From Dulcicalothrix desertica PCC 7102 (GTDB taxonomy: Bacteria > Cyanobacteriota > Cyanobacteriia > Cyanobacteriales > Nostocaceae), in assembly GCF_003991905.1 (NCBI RefSeq), contig NZ_RSCL01000020.1:81715-145714 (forward strand): DNA of 64,000 bases, read 5' to 3'. The notes beneath the pieces were generated by a model, which had not been told where the DNA came from, did not search any database, and worked only from the letters and a program-made list of their open reading frames with translations. Position numbers and translations under genes: made by a program. Positions 55,799 to 64,000 of this stretch are shown in pieces. The stretch's first letter is position 1, and the number at the start of each line of letters is the position of its first letter.

Positions 55799-56551
55799 AT
55801 GTGGTGTGGGATAGGAAAATCTAGTTTTAGCATAGCAACAGCATGTTTAGTGTCCGCAGTAGTCGTAATATCCGATACAGCTGATGCAGTACGTCAACGT
55901 GATTATACACCGCAGCAATTTCGCGCAGTGTTACGTGGATTAGGTTATGACATAAAAGTTTCTAACGAACCCTTAACAAATGCCGATGCCAAAAAAGCGA
56001 TTACAGAATTTCAAACAGGGTATAGATTAAAACCAGTAGATGGATTAGCAGGCCCAAAAACCCAGGACTTTGCCGCGCAAATTATGCAAATTTTGCAAGC
56101 AAACCTCAACCTGGTAATGAAACCCAATCCTCCTTTACCTCGTAGCCAATACTACAGTACCAGAACAGAAGCAGTAGTAAGAGCATATCAAAAGAAAAAC
56201 CAGCTAACCGAAACAGGAATAGCTGACCTCGCTTTGAGACAAAAGCTTGACCAAGAAGCAAGTAATATCCTAGAGAAAAAACCAACTGCCAGCCCAACCA
56301 CTAAACCAACCACTAAACCAACAACAAGACCAACAGGCAAACCAGTAACCAGACCTACACCAAAACCAACTCCAACCCCAACCGAAACCGCAACACCCGA
56401 AGCAACCCCAACCGAAACACCAACACCCGAAACAACACCAACACCCGAAGCAACACCAACACCCGAAGCAACACCAACACCCGAAGCAACACCAACACCC
56501 GAAGCAACCCCAACAACAACCGCAACACCAACACCAACACCAACCAGATAA
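55799..56551 (+). CDS. Peptidoglycan-binding-domain protein with Pro/Thr tail
   Basis: 250-aa exported protein from ATG 55799. It has a short signal sequence (about 1-26), then two PG_binding_1-type repeats: YTPQQFRAVLRGLGYDIKV ... DGLAGPKT at 30-90, and SRTEAVVRAYQKKNQLTETG-like at about 115-150. The last 80 residues are low complexity: KPTTKP units, then tandem ATPTPE repeats encoded by a near-perfect 18-base repeat at about 56395-56515. It likely sits in the cell wall with an extended tail. The in-frame TTG at 55793 is a less likely start. Confidence 0.8.
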   Translation: MWCGIGKSSFSIATACLVSAVVVISDTADAVRQRDYTPQQFRAVLRGLGYDIKVSNEPLTNADAKKAITEFQTGYRLKPVDGLAGPKTQDFAAQIMQILQANLNLVMKPNPPLPRSQYYSTRTEAVVRAYQKKNQLTETGIADLALRQKLDQEASNILEKKPTASPTTKPTTKPTTRPTGKPVTRPTPKPTPTPTETATPEATPTETPTPETTPTPEATPTPEATPTPEATPTPEATPTTTATPTPTPTR

Positions 56552-56558
56552 CCCGTAG

Positions 56559-56577
56559 CACAGGCATCCTGCCTGTG
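56559..56577. repeat. Dispersed palindrome (CACAGGCA/TGCCTGTG)
   Basis: Perfect 8-bp arms around three bases, seven bases after the PG-binding gene stop. It could act as its 3' stabilising hairpin and is related to 15880-15897. Confidence 0.7.
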
Positions 56578-56610
56578 CAGTTTATGTAATTATATTTACC
56601 AAATATACAC

Positions 56611-56638
56611 GTAGAGACGCGATTAATCGCGTCTCTAC
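56611..56638. repeat. Dispersed GAGACGCGA palindrome (longest copy)
   Basis: A perfect 28-base palindrome with arms GTAGAGACGCGATT and complement. It lies between two converging genes, so it may also serve as a transcript end. Confidence 0.9.
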
Positions 56639-56675
56639 ACTCTGGCGCCTGTCTCCCAAAAATAACCTACGTTAA

Positions 56676-57569
56676 TCAATACTTTTGTACAGGTTCTTCC
56701 ATTGGTCTACCTTTAGGAAGAGGTAACATCGGGCGCCTGTCATCAAAAGGCATAGGAATATACTGAACGCTAGGTCTACCACCTTGAGGTTGTGGGTACA
56801 TATCCATCAAATTGTAAATCGAACGGGGAAGACCAACAGTAATAGGTAAACCCATTTCGGTAGCTTCTTCAACAGTAATAGGATAATCGTGAGTAACACG
56901 TCCAGTTGTTAAAGCGTCAATAATACTTTCGATATTCTCTGGTTTTACCTTTTGTTTAGGTATGGAGTCTTTAAGTAATGTCCGTACAAACCGCTGTACC
57001 TGCGCGATAGCTTTACGCGACAAGTCAGCCATAATCAAAGTTTGGTCATCAACTTCGCCAATTGGTTTATCGTCAACAACCTTAATAATGCTAGCAGCAG
57101 GGAAATTACCTAACTGTGGGTCAACAGGCCCAAGCACTGCATTAGCATCCATCACAATTTCATCAGCAGCAAGCGCTAACATCGTACCACCACTCATCGC
57201 ATAGTGTGGTACAAAAACTGTAACCTTAGATGGATGACGAATCAACGCGCGAGCGATTTGCTCAGTAGCTAGTACTAAACCACCAGGTGTATGTAAAATC
57301 AAATCGATTGGAACATCATCTGGAGTTAGACGAATCGCGCGTAAAATTTGTTCAGAATCTTCAATAGTAATATAACGAGATAAAGGAATCCCTAATAAAC
57401 TGATGGATTCTTGTCGGTGAATAAGTAAAATCACCCGGCTTTTACGTTCTTGCTGGAACTTTTGTAACGAACTGAAACGACGGTACTCTGTTTGGCGCCG
57501 TTGCCAGATAGGTTGCAGCGAGGAGAGCAAAAGAAAAATCCAGAACAAATCACCGATACCGAAGCCCAT
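56676..57569 (-). CDS. SDH-type membrane serine proteinase (Clp fold)
   Basis: 297 aa. It has an N-terminal hydrophobic anchor (IGDLFWIFLLLSSLQPIW) and a ClpP/crotonase-fold domain of the serine dehydrogenase proteinase (SDH_sah) family. Visible are ILHTPGGLVLATEQIARAL, the nucleophile serine in HYAMSGGTMLALAAD, and VLGPVDPQLG. These proteins are predicted membrane-surface proteases, substrate unknown. The C-terminus is proline-rich. It stands alone between a palindrome and the kinase-WD40 gene. Confidence 0.85.
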   Translation of the reverse strand: MGFGIGDLFWIFLLLSSLQPIWQRRQTEYRRFSSLQKFQQERKSRVILLIHRQESISLLGIPLSRYITIEDSEQILRAIRLTPDDVPIDLILHTPGGLVLATEQIARALIRHPSKVTVFVPHYAMSGGTMLALAADEIVMDANAVLGPVDPQLGNFPAASIIKVVDDKPIGEVDDQTLIMADLSRKAIAQVQRFVRTLLKDSIPKQKVKPENIESIIDALTTGRVTHDYPITVEEATEMGLPITVGLPRSIYNLMDMYPQPQGGRPSVQYIPMPFDDRRPMLPLPKGRPMEEPVQKY

Positions 57570-57682
57570 AATTATTAATCTTGGTAAAAAAATAGTAGTT
57601 GCCGCAACTTATTGTCACAATTTTTGGCTAACCACATTTCTACCTAAAGAGTTAAACTTTGTATTTTCCAACAAATCATCCG

Positions 57683-59527
57683 TTACATCCGTTGCCAATC
57701 TTTGTTACGCCAAATTTTAATCGTATCGTCATCACTCGCACTAACAAGAGTCCGTCCATCGGGGCTAAAAGCAACATTCCTAATGTAATTATTATGACCA
57801 CTTAAAGTACAAATCTCCGTTTCCGTACTTACATGCCAAAGTTTAATCGTTTTATCCCAGCTACCACTAGCAAGGATTTGCATATCTCGACTGAGTGCAA
57901 CAGATGAAACAGCACCTTGGTGTCCTGTAAACGTTTTCAACATTCTGCCTGTAACACCGTGCCAAAATTTAATCGTCTTATCGCTGCTACCACTAATAAG
58001 AGTTTCGCCAGTTGCATCAAAAGTCAGACTGTTTACAAAAAACGAATGACCTACCAATGTACGTATTTCTCGACCAGTACTAACTTGCCATAACTTAATA
58101 GTACAATCGGCGCCTGATGACGCAATACATTGACCATCGGGGCTAAAAGCTACAGATAGCACCGCATCAGTATGACCCAAAAAGGTATTAATAACATCAC
58201 CCGTACTAATAAGGATAAGTTTGACACTACAGTCAGAACTTCCACTCGCTAAGTACTTCCCATTGGGACTAAAAGCAAGAGTATTTACCCAATTAGTATG
58301 AGTGTTTAGGGTACGTATATTCTTACCAGTATTTAAAAACCACAGTTTAATAGTATTATCCCAACCACCACTAGCAAGTATTTGCCCATCAGGACTAATA
58401 GCTACCGTCCAAACTGAGTCACTATGTCCAGCAAACCAGCGTCCAAAATTGCGGATATTACGACCTGTAGATAAATTCCACAGCTTTATATTATTGTCAC
58501 CACTACCACTTACAATAAATTTTCCATCTGGACTAATTGCCACAGCATGAACCATACCCGCATGTCCTTTAATAGTACAGGTGCATTGCCATGTAAACTG
58601 GGGTGTAATTGGTGGTTTGGGTGATTTAAGTATGATTTTAGGTGGAGGTGTGAGGAGTGATATTGTATTGGATAAATGTATATCCTCAACATCTATAGAA
58701 CTAGAAAAACTAGATAAAAGTAATAACCATTCTTTTACAGATTGAGGACGATACTGGGGTTGCATTGCCATTGCTTGCATAATAGCCCGGTCAACACTAG
58801 TACTGATATTCGGATTAAAATGACTTGGTGGTAAAAGTGGTGTATTACGGTTACGTTCGTCAGCACTAGTGGGTACAACACCAGTTAATAATGTGTATAA
58901 CGTTGCAGCTAAACCATAAACATCAATATATTCGCCACGTGGCGCCAATTGTTGGTATTGTTCAGGAGGTGCAAACCCTGGAGTTCGATAGACAGTGTGA
59001 CGTTGTACAACACCAGGTATAAATTCTCTAGAAATGCCAAAATCAATTAATACAGCTTCTGCTTTGCCCGCACGAATGATAATATTGCGCGGTTTAATAT
59101 CTCGATGCAGCAAACCTTTTTGATGAATAACAGTTAATGCATCTCCAATTTGCTGAGTATATAAAAGCGCTTCTTTCTCTAATAATATACCTTGTTCTCT
59201 TAACCGCTTGCCTAAATCATCACCTTCGATATACTCCATAACGATACAAGGTAATTCATACTCATCAAAAATATTTTCAATTTGCACAATATGAGGGTGA
59301 CGACACACTGCAAGACGCACCCCTTCCGAGCGAAAATCTTGCCGTAATTTATCGCGGTGTACTTTCCATGTGCGATTATTAAGAACTTCCTCTTTCAAAG
59401 TTTTGATTACTCGTAATTCTGAGGTTTGGTTTCTTGCTAGGTAAGTTATACCTATTCCCCCTTCACCAAGTTTCGATTCAATAATATAACGTCCGCCAAA
59501 TAACGATTTTCCTCGGTTCCAATCCAT
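57683..59527 (-). CDS. Ser/Thr protein kinase-WD40 fusion
   Basis: 614-aa signalling protein. Residues 1-275 form a Hanks-type kinase: glycine loop LGEGGIGITY, catalytic HRDIKPRN and DFGISREF. A linker of about 45 residues (LLTPPPKIILKSPKPPI) leads to seven WD40 repeats from about 320 to the end (GHAGMVHAVAISPDGKFIVS and following), enough for one beta-propeller. The fusion is characteristic of filamentous cyanobacteria. The first invariant Lys of the kinase is present (RVIKTLK). Partners and inputs are unknown. Confidence 0.92.
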   Translation of the reverse strand: MDWNRGKSLFGGRYIIESKLGEGGIGITYLARNQTSELRVIKTLKEEVLNNRTWKVHRDKLRQDFRSEGVRLAVCRHPHIVQIENIFDEYELPCIVMEYIEGDDLGKRLREQGILLEKEALLYTQQIGDALTVIHQKGLLHRDIKPRNIIIRAGKAEAVLIDFGISREFIPGVVQRHTVYRTPGFAPPEQYQQLAPRGEYIDVYGLAATLYTLLTGVVPTSADERNRNTPLLPPSHFNPNISTSVDRAIMQAMAMQPQYRPQSVKEWLLLLSSFSSSIDVEDIHLSNTISLLTPPPKIILKSPKPPITPQFTWQCTCTIKGHAGMVHAVAISPDGKFIVSGSGDNNIKLWNLSTGRNIRNFGRWFAGHSDSVWTVAISPDGQILASGGWDNTIKLWFLNTGKNIRTLNTHTNWVNTLAFSPNGKYLASGSSDCSVKLILISTGDVINTFLGHTDAVLSVAFSPDGQCIASSGADCTIKLWQVSTGREIRTLVGHSFFVNSLTFDATGETLISGSSDKTIKFWHGVTGRMLKTFTGHQGAVSSVALSRDMQILASGSWDKTIKLWHVSTETEICTLSGHNNYIRNVAFSPDGRTLVSASDDDTIKIWRNKDWQRM

Positions 59528-59723
59528 TTTATATTATAAAAACGCTTGATTTTTCGTATTATTGCCTAACAGATGCGCTTTATTCTCTACTTAAATCTTT
59601 ATCGACCTTTAGAACTGTTATTAACATACATAAACTTAAAATATCCTTAGAGAATGTTTACCAATATCATCATTGGTAAATTTATATTGTTATATTTTTC
59701 AAAAGGGTTCAATTAGTAAAAAT

Positions 59724-60632
59724 ATGTTAAAAAATCTATATTTAAAACAAAAGTTTACAGTATTTTTAATTGTTATATTAGTATTTGGTTTGGGTATAAG
59801 TGGATTTACATTGTCATCTTTACTGCGGCAAAACGCTAAAAATGACATTGCTTCTACTGGTTTAATGTTAATGGAAGCAATGACTTCGGTACGTAAATAT
59901 ACAAGTACTCAAGTTAATCCGGAATTAGTAGACAAATTAGATACAAAATTTTTACCGCAGTCTGTACCTGGTTATTCAGCGCGTGAAGTATTTGAGATAT
60001 TGCGAGGAAAACAAGACTATCGAGATTTTTTCTATAAAGAAGCAACATTGAACCCAACTAATTTGCGTGATAAAGCAGACAGCTTTGAAACAAATTTAGT
60101 TAACCAATTTCGTAATGATAGAGCATTAAAACAACTAAGTGGTTTTCGCGCAGTTTCAGGTAGAGACATATATTATATAGCCCGTCCGTTATCAGTTTCT
60201 GAACCTAGCTGTTTACAGTGTCACTCGACTCCAGATGTTGCTCCTAAAAGTCAGATTGAGCGTTACGGTAGCGCCAACGGTTTCAACTGGCAATTAAATG
60301 AAATAATCGGCGCCCAAGTTATATCGGCGCCTGCAAGTAAAGTTATAGACAAAGCCAACAAATCATCGTTTGTAATTATTGGTTTAGTATCAGGAGTTTT
60401 TATTGCAGTAATATTACTTGTAAACATGTTCTTAAACAGCCAAGTAATTCGCCCACTTAAACGCATAACCCGCGTTGCCGAAGAAGTAAGTACAGGTCAT
60501 ATGGATGTAGAATTTGAGCAATATTCCAATGACGAAATTGGTAACTTAGCCAAAGCATTTAGACGAATGCAGTTCAGCTTAGAAATGGCAATGCGACGCC
60601 TCAAAAAAACCCACGGAAACACAAGGAGTTAA
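59724..60632 (+). CDS. DUF3365 haem-binding sensor with HAMP domain
   Basis: 302-aa membrane protein from ATG 59724. It has an N-terminal helix (FTVFLIVILVFGLGISGFTL), a periplasmic DUF3365 domain with c-type haem motif CLQCH (in EPSCLQCHSTPD), a second helix (SFVIIGLVSGVFIAVILLVN) and a C-terminal HAMP (IRPLKRITRVAEEVSTGHMD). It stops there without a kinase or cyclase, so output must pass to another protein. It converges on a Ser/Thr kinase and a PhnD-like binding-protein gene, a grouping that suggests one redox-sensing pathway. Confidence 0.85.
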   Translation: MLKNLYLKQKFTVFLIVILVFGLGISGFTLSSLLRQNAKNDIASTGLMLMEAMTSVRKYTSTQVNPELVDKLDTKFLPQSVPGYSAREVFEILRGKQDYRDFFYKEATLNPTNLRDKADSFETNLVNQFRNDRALKQLSGFRAVSGRDIYYIARPLSVSEPSCLQCHSTPDVAPKSQIERYGSANGFNWQLNEIIGAQVISAPASKVIDKANKSSFVIIGLVSGVFIAVILLVNMFLNSQVIRPLKRITRVAEEVSTGHMDVEFEQYSNDEIGNLAKAFRRMQFSLEMAMRRLKKTHGNTRS

Positions 60633-60697
60633 AAGTGCTGAGTGCTGAGTTCTGAGTATGAGAAGAAATTCACTCAGCACTCAGAACTCAGCACTTT
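60633..60697. repeat. Inverted GCTGAGT heptad repeats between converging genes
   Basis: A heptad run AAAGTGCTGAGTGCTGAGT (60632-60657) faces a complementary run (60672-60697) across 14 bases. The order of the GCTGAGT and TCTGAGT heptads is the same on each strand read outward, so pairing is long but slightly mismatched. It is a likely two-way transcript end. Confidence 0.75.
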
Positions 60698-60701
60698 CCA
60701 C

Positions 60702-62036
60702 TCATCCCAACAGTTTACGTGAAAATTCAATAGCATCGCGCGAGTCAGTAATTTCTCTAGAAAGAAGCTGAATAAAATGATAGTGGGAAATATCTGGATT
60801 TTCTGCGAGTACTTCTTCAATAATTAAATTAGCCATCGGCCCAATATAATAAGCTAGAGAAAGCTCGCAACGCTCAATAAATTCTACGTCTAGTGATGGT
60901 AAACGAGTTATCTGATTTTTATTATCATTCTCATTTAAATTATTTTGTGCATTATTTGAAGTATTAGAGGTATTACCAATAGTACTAGTAAATGTACTAT
61001 ACAATGTATTGTCTAATTGGGTACTAATTAATGGTCGTTGCCATGATGTATTAGGTATTTGTGGAGGTAACTGGACGGATAAATTATCAGACAATGTATC
61101 ATACTTGGGTAACAAACTATATGGTAGGTTAATCTCGGTTTTTGGTAGATTGTTAAATGGTGGCGCCTCTAGTTGTTCTAAGTGTTGAATAACTTCAGAT
61201 GCTGACTGGTAGCGGTTTTTAGGAATATCAATCAGCATTTTATCGAGAATTTGTGCAAAACCATCGCGAACATTAGCGTACAATCGCCATTTCCACTCTA
61301 AAGAGTATTGATCCATTAAAAACGATGGGTCACGACCCGTTAATAACACAACTGCTGTAACACCCAAAGCATATAAATCGCTACTAGGTGAACACATCCC
61401 AATACTAATTTGCTCGCGTGGTGCATATCCGACTTTTCCGACTAATGACATTTTGCCAACAAAAGTTACCTGTTCGCCGTTACTACTGTCATTAAAGTCG
61501 GCAATTTGTTTACCTACTCCAAAATCGATTAATACGGGTAAATCTTTTCCTGAAGGCAACATTATATTATCGGGAGAAATATCACGATGAATAATATTAT
61601 GTTCGTGTATATACTCAAGTATAGGTAATAATTTATTCAACCATTCAATAACTTCATTCTCAGTAAAAACTTTATCTTGCTGCTGCCGTTCGCGCAATAA
61701 AGCCGAATAAGTCTTACCATCAACATATTCTTGCACCAAAAATAATCTGCCTTCTCCTTCAAAACATGCCAAAAAGCGGGGGATTTGTGGGTGTTCGAGT
61801 TGGTGCAAAATTTTGGCTTCACGTTTAAATAAATTGCGACACTTTTCTATACCGCTTTCACCCGTACCAATGGGAGCAAATTCTTTTAGAACACAAGCTT
61901 CGTTGAAACGACGGGTATCAAAAGCTAAATAAGTTCTGCCAAGTCCTCCTTGTCCGAGTAGCTTTTGAATTATGTAACGATTATCAATTAATGTTCCAGC
62001 AGCTATTTCTGAACCTGCTAAGGGGAACCCAGACAT
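60702..62036 (-). CDS. Ser/Thr protein kinase
   Basis: 444 aa from ATG 62036 (MSGFPLAGSEIAAGTLIDNRY); the upstream ATG at 62075 lies in a palindrome. The N-terminal Hanks-type kinase has LGQGGLGRTYLAFD, VLKEFAP with the ATP-binding Lys, HRDISPDN and DFGVGKQI. The C-terminal part (about 280-444) has a linker rich in Asn/Ser and ends with a helical region (ISHYHFIQLLSREITD). It lies 55 bases downstream of the PhnD-like gene, probably the same operon, and opposite the DUF3365 sensor. Confidence 0.9.
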   Translation of the reverse strand: MSGFPLAGSEIAAGTLIDNRYIIQKLLGQGGLGRTYLAFDTRRFNEACVLKEFAPIGTGESGIEKCRNLFKREAKILHQLEHPQIPRFLACFEGEGRLFLVQEYVDGKTYSALLRERQQQDKVFTENEVIEWLNKLLPILEYIHEHNIIHRDISPDNIMLPSGKDLPVLIDFGVGKQIADFNDSSNGEQVTFVGKMSLVGKVGYAPREQISIGMCSPSSDLYALGVTAVVLLTGRDPSFLMDQYSLEWKWRLYANVRDGFAQILDKMLIDIPKNRYQSASEVIQHLEQLEAPPFNNLPKTEINLPYSLLPKYDTLSDNLSVQLPPQIPNTSWQRPLISTQLDNTLYSTFTSTIGNTSNTSNNAQNNLNENDNKNQITRLPSLDVEFIERCELSLAYYIGPMANLIIEEVLAENPDISHYHFIQLLSREITDSRDAIEFSRKLLG

Positions 62037-62058
62037 ATGTATTACTCCTACGTGACAG

Positions 62059-62080
62059 GAGACGTGATGAATCACATCTC
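62059..62080. repeat. Dispersed GAGACGTGA palindrome, imperfect
   Basis: GAGACGTGAT and ATCACATCTC around GA, between the PhnD-like gene and the kinase gene. Confidence 0.65.
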
Positions 62081-62091
62081 TACATTGTTTG

Positions 62092-62991
62092 TTATTTGGT
62101 TTTGGCTGATATTGTGGGTGCTAAGACAACGGGAGTTTGTTTGACTTTTTCCTCGAATGGTCGGACTTTTTCGATTAGTTTAATAAATTGTTCGTAGTTG
62201 GGTATTTTGGCAGTAGGCACATAACCAGCATCTGCGACAATATCAGCAGGCGCCTCACGCATCGATTTTTGGATTACAGAAAATAGCCTACGGTCGAGAT
62301 TTGGTGATGCGAGTACAACACCTGCTGGTATCCAACGACTTGTATGTAAAACTCTAAACTTGGTTTGGGTAAATTCGCGCCGCAACGTTTCATAATCATT
62401 TTCAGACATAGCAATAGCTTCAACAGTGCTATCGCTCAACCAAGTTAGTGCAGCTTTTGGAGTTGGCGCCAGTTTGATTTGTGCTAGTGTCATTCCATAC
62501 AAGTCGTACAATGGCACATAAAAAGCAGCAGCGGAACCAGGTTTACCTAAAGCAATAACTCTATTAGCCAAGTCGCCAATTTTTTGATAAGGTTTATCAT
62601 CACGAACCAAGATTAAAGAACGCTGCGTGCTAGTAACACCCTCCATTGAAAAAATCGGTTTATATTGTGACGAAGCAATAGCAATTGCCGCTAGTCCTGG
62701 TGGTGCAAAAACGACTTCCCAGGTTTTGCGCTCTACTTGTGCAACTGCTTGTAGTTCATTGTAAGCAGGCTCAAGTTCGACAATTTTTTTAGTTTTGGTA
62801 GCAATATAATCCTTAAATTGTTCGTACCTAGAAAGCAAATTGGCGCCTTCACCGTAGCTAACAACACCAATACTGAGCTTATCGATATTCGAGTTGTCAT
62901 CATTATTATTCTTAGTTTCGCATCCTACTGCAAATAGTCCAATAATTAGAACTTGCAGCAGCAGAACGCGCGATAAACTCATAAATTTCAT
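62092..62991 (-). CDS. PhnD-like phosphate/phosphonate-type binding protein
   Basis: 299-aa exported protein with a lipobox-like signal end (IGLFAVGC at about residue 24), hence probably a lipoprotein. The periplasmic binding fold is PhnD/TctC-like: LSIGVVSYGEGANLLSRYE, FAPPGLAAIAIA, NRVIALGKPGSAAAFYVPLY. No ABC permease or ATPase accompanies it, and the neighbour is a Ser/Thr kinase. Here such a protein may serve in sensing and not transport. Ligand unknown. Confidence 0.85.
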   Translation of the reverse strand: MKFMSLSRVLLLQVLIIGLFAVGCETKNNNDDNSNIDKLSIGVVSYGEGANLLSRYEQFKDYIATKTKKIVELEPAYNELQAVAQVERKTWEVVFAPPGLAAIAIASSQYKPIFSMEGVTSTQRSLILVRDDKPYQKIGDLANRVIALGKPGSAAAFYVPLYDLYGMTLAQIKLAPTPKAALTWLSDSTVEAIAMSENDYETLRREFTQTKFRVLHTSRWIPAGVVLASPNLDRRLFSVIQKSMREAPADIVADAGYVPTAKIPNYEQFIKLIEKVRPFEEKVKQTPVVLAPTISAKTK

Positions 62992-63167
62992 TACAGAGAG
63001 TGAGTTATAGCGTGATGATTAATTATTTATCTGAATGAAAGTTGAAATGAAACAGTAATTAAATAAATATACTTTGCAATATTTTGTTAAAAAAGTGTTA
63101 TAAATTACTAATATAATATGTTTTTAATTGTCATTTTTAATTATTTCAATTGTTAATCAGTAACAAA

Positions 63168-63193
63168 TAGAGACCGTATTAATACGGTCTCTA
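63168..63193. repeat. Dispersed GAGACCGTA palindrome
   Basis: Perfect 26-base palindrome (TAGAGACCGTATT and complement) just after the Uma2 gene stop. Variant core of the GAGACGTGA family. Confidence 0.85.
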
Positions 63194-63215
63194 CAGATGT
63201 TAATTTAGAATTTAA

Positions 63216-63965
63216 TTATATTTCTGGCTCAATCCCCATTGCTCGCAATTGGTTTGCTAATCTTTCGGCACGCTGACTTTCTTGTTCAGCACGCTGACTT
63301 TCTTGTTCAGCACGCTGACTTTCTTGTTCAACCAGTTCGGTGCCCCAAAGCAAAAGATTTCCTTCTTCATCCCACCAGCGCAACCAGTACCCAGTTCGAT
63401 TTTCTTTAGTCCCTTGCCATACTCCAAGGAAAAGGTTCATTTGAGAAACCCAATAACGATTATTTTGGTCAGCATCTTGTATGGTGTACTTTCCAGAAGT
63501 ATTTAAAACGTAAAACTCAATATCACCTGTATCAGGCTGAAATATCACATAGTTACTCACCTTTAAAATGGTCTCGTAAAAATACCATTTGCCTGGTGGG
63601 TAAGTTGGTTTTACAGAATACTCATTGCCTTCGGTATCAGAAACAAATTCTACGACAATTACAGGCATATCACCTTGTAAAGTCGGTGTATAACTGCGCT
63701 CTACTTCGCTTCTAGGTACGATAATATTAGGTATATATGTCCAATCAGGCGCCTTAATTACATATTTACCATTTACTTTCACGCATATACCATAATTGGT
63801 AGGAGTTAAAGCATTTGCTGGCAGTTTGCCATTCATTTCTAAAATTTCAGATAATGCTGCTGCAAGTGAGGGTTGGTTGATATTATCCACTGGTTCTGAA
63901 GGTAATACATAATCATCAGGTAGTTTTTCCCACGTCACTTGTAGTTGGGCAGGAGATATTATCAT
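63216..63965 (-). CDS. Uma2-family protein (predicted PD-(D/E)XK nuclease fold)
   Basis: 249-aa member of the abundant cyanobacterial Uma2 family. It shows LAAALSEILEMNGKLPANAL, APDWTYIPNIIVPRSEVERSY, and VVEFVSD with the acidic catalytic-type strand. Its C-terminus has three tandem EQESQRA heptads (a perfect 21-base repeat, 63268-63330) forming a coiled coil, then RLANQLRAMGIEP. Despite the family name, nuclease activity is unproven for most members. Confidence 0.88.
   Translation of the reverse strand: MIISPAQLQVTWEKLPDDYVLPSEPVDNINQPSLAAALSEILEMNGKLPANALTPTNYGICVKVNGKYVIKAPDWTYIPNIIVPRSEVERSYTPTLQGDMPVIVVEFVSDTEGNEYSVKPTYPPGKWYFYETILKVSNYVIFQPDTGDIEFYVLNTSGKYTIQDADQNNRYWVSQMNLFLGVWQGTKENRTGYWLRWWDEEGNLLLWGTELVEQESQRAEQESQRAEQESQRAERLANQLRAMGIEPEI
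63268..63330. repeat. 21-bp tandem repeat inside the Uma2 gene
   Basis: Three perfect copies of a 21-base unit (GCACGCTGACTTTCTTGTTC plus A) encode the EQESQRA heptads. Copy number can vary by slippage without breaking the frame. Confidence 0.9.
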
Positions 63966-64000
63966 GACTTTTTTCCAATTGAGTACAAATTGTTAAGGAA

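Overview
The window looks like chromosomal DNA of a filamentous, probably heterocyst-forming cyanobacterium (Nostocales-like). The evidence is gene content: an ABC-type nitrate uptake system with a ferredoxin-dependent nitrite reductase, the cyanobacterial regulators NtcB and CnaT, NtcA-type promoters, WD40-linked Ser/Thr kinases, MASE1 sensor kinases, heptad short tandem repeats and many intergenic palindromes. The usual cyanobacterial iterated octamer GCGATCGC was not found. Instead the hexamer GGCGCC occurs roughly once every 600 bases throughout.

Region 1 (1-18,300), nitrate assimilation. On the minus strand nirA-nrtA-nrtB-nrtC-nrtD form one operon. It has a textbook NtcA class II promoter (7495-7536) and ends at a hairpin terminator (252-278), with no narB before the window edge. 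A HEAT-repeat gene lies divergently upstream. Further on, ntcB and cnaT are co-oriented on the plus strand behind a second textbook NtcA promoter. Between these blocks sit a solitary TnpB/Cas12-like RuvC nuclease gene flanked on both sides by sequence able to fold into strong RNA structures (9079-11270), an 800-base island of converging repeat arrays (11.27-12.08 kb), and a two-gene hybrid histidine kinase operon.

Region 2 (18.3-31.9 kb), metabolism and housekeeping: a metallo-beta-lactamase-fold protein that has lost its metal ligands, panD, ppa, a small membrane protein, a DUF362 protein, aspA, a deletion-scarred AAA ATPase fossil, three hypothetical genes, pgsA, a GT4 glycosyltransferase, an MFS transporter, recO and deoC.

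Region 3 (32-47.6 kb), accessory content: an orphan cytosine-5 DNA methyltransferase, an Rpn/DUF4351 protein, a membrane GTPase, a GT2 glycosyltransferase, an RND efflux pair, a histidine kinase remnant beside a repeat element that abuts a 5'-truncated LRV-repeat gene, an SLH/beta-helix surface protein, a DUF1400 protein and a short hypothetical.

Region 4 (47.8-64 kb): the conserved rimP-nusA-ylxR-infB translation/transcription cluster, a membrane protein of unknown function, a peptidoglycan-binding protein with a Pro/Thr tail, an SDH-type serine proteinase, a kinase-WD40 fusion, a haem-binding DUF3365-HAMP protein facing a Ser/Thr kinase and a PhnD-like binding protein, and a Uma2-family protein.

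The strongest candidates for something undescribed are the RuvC nuclease with structured RNA on both sides, and the GGCGCC over-representation in a genome that also carries an orphan cytosine methyltransferase. No rRNA, tRNA or CRISPR array was found.
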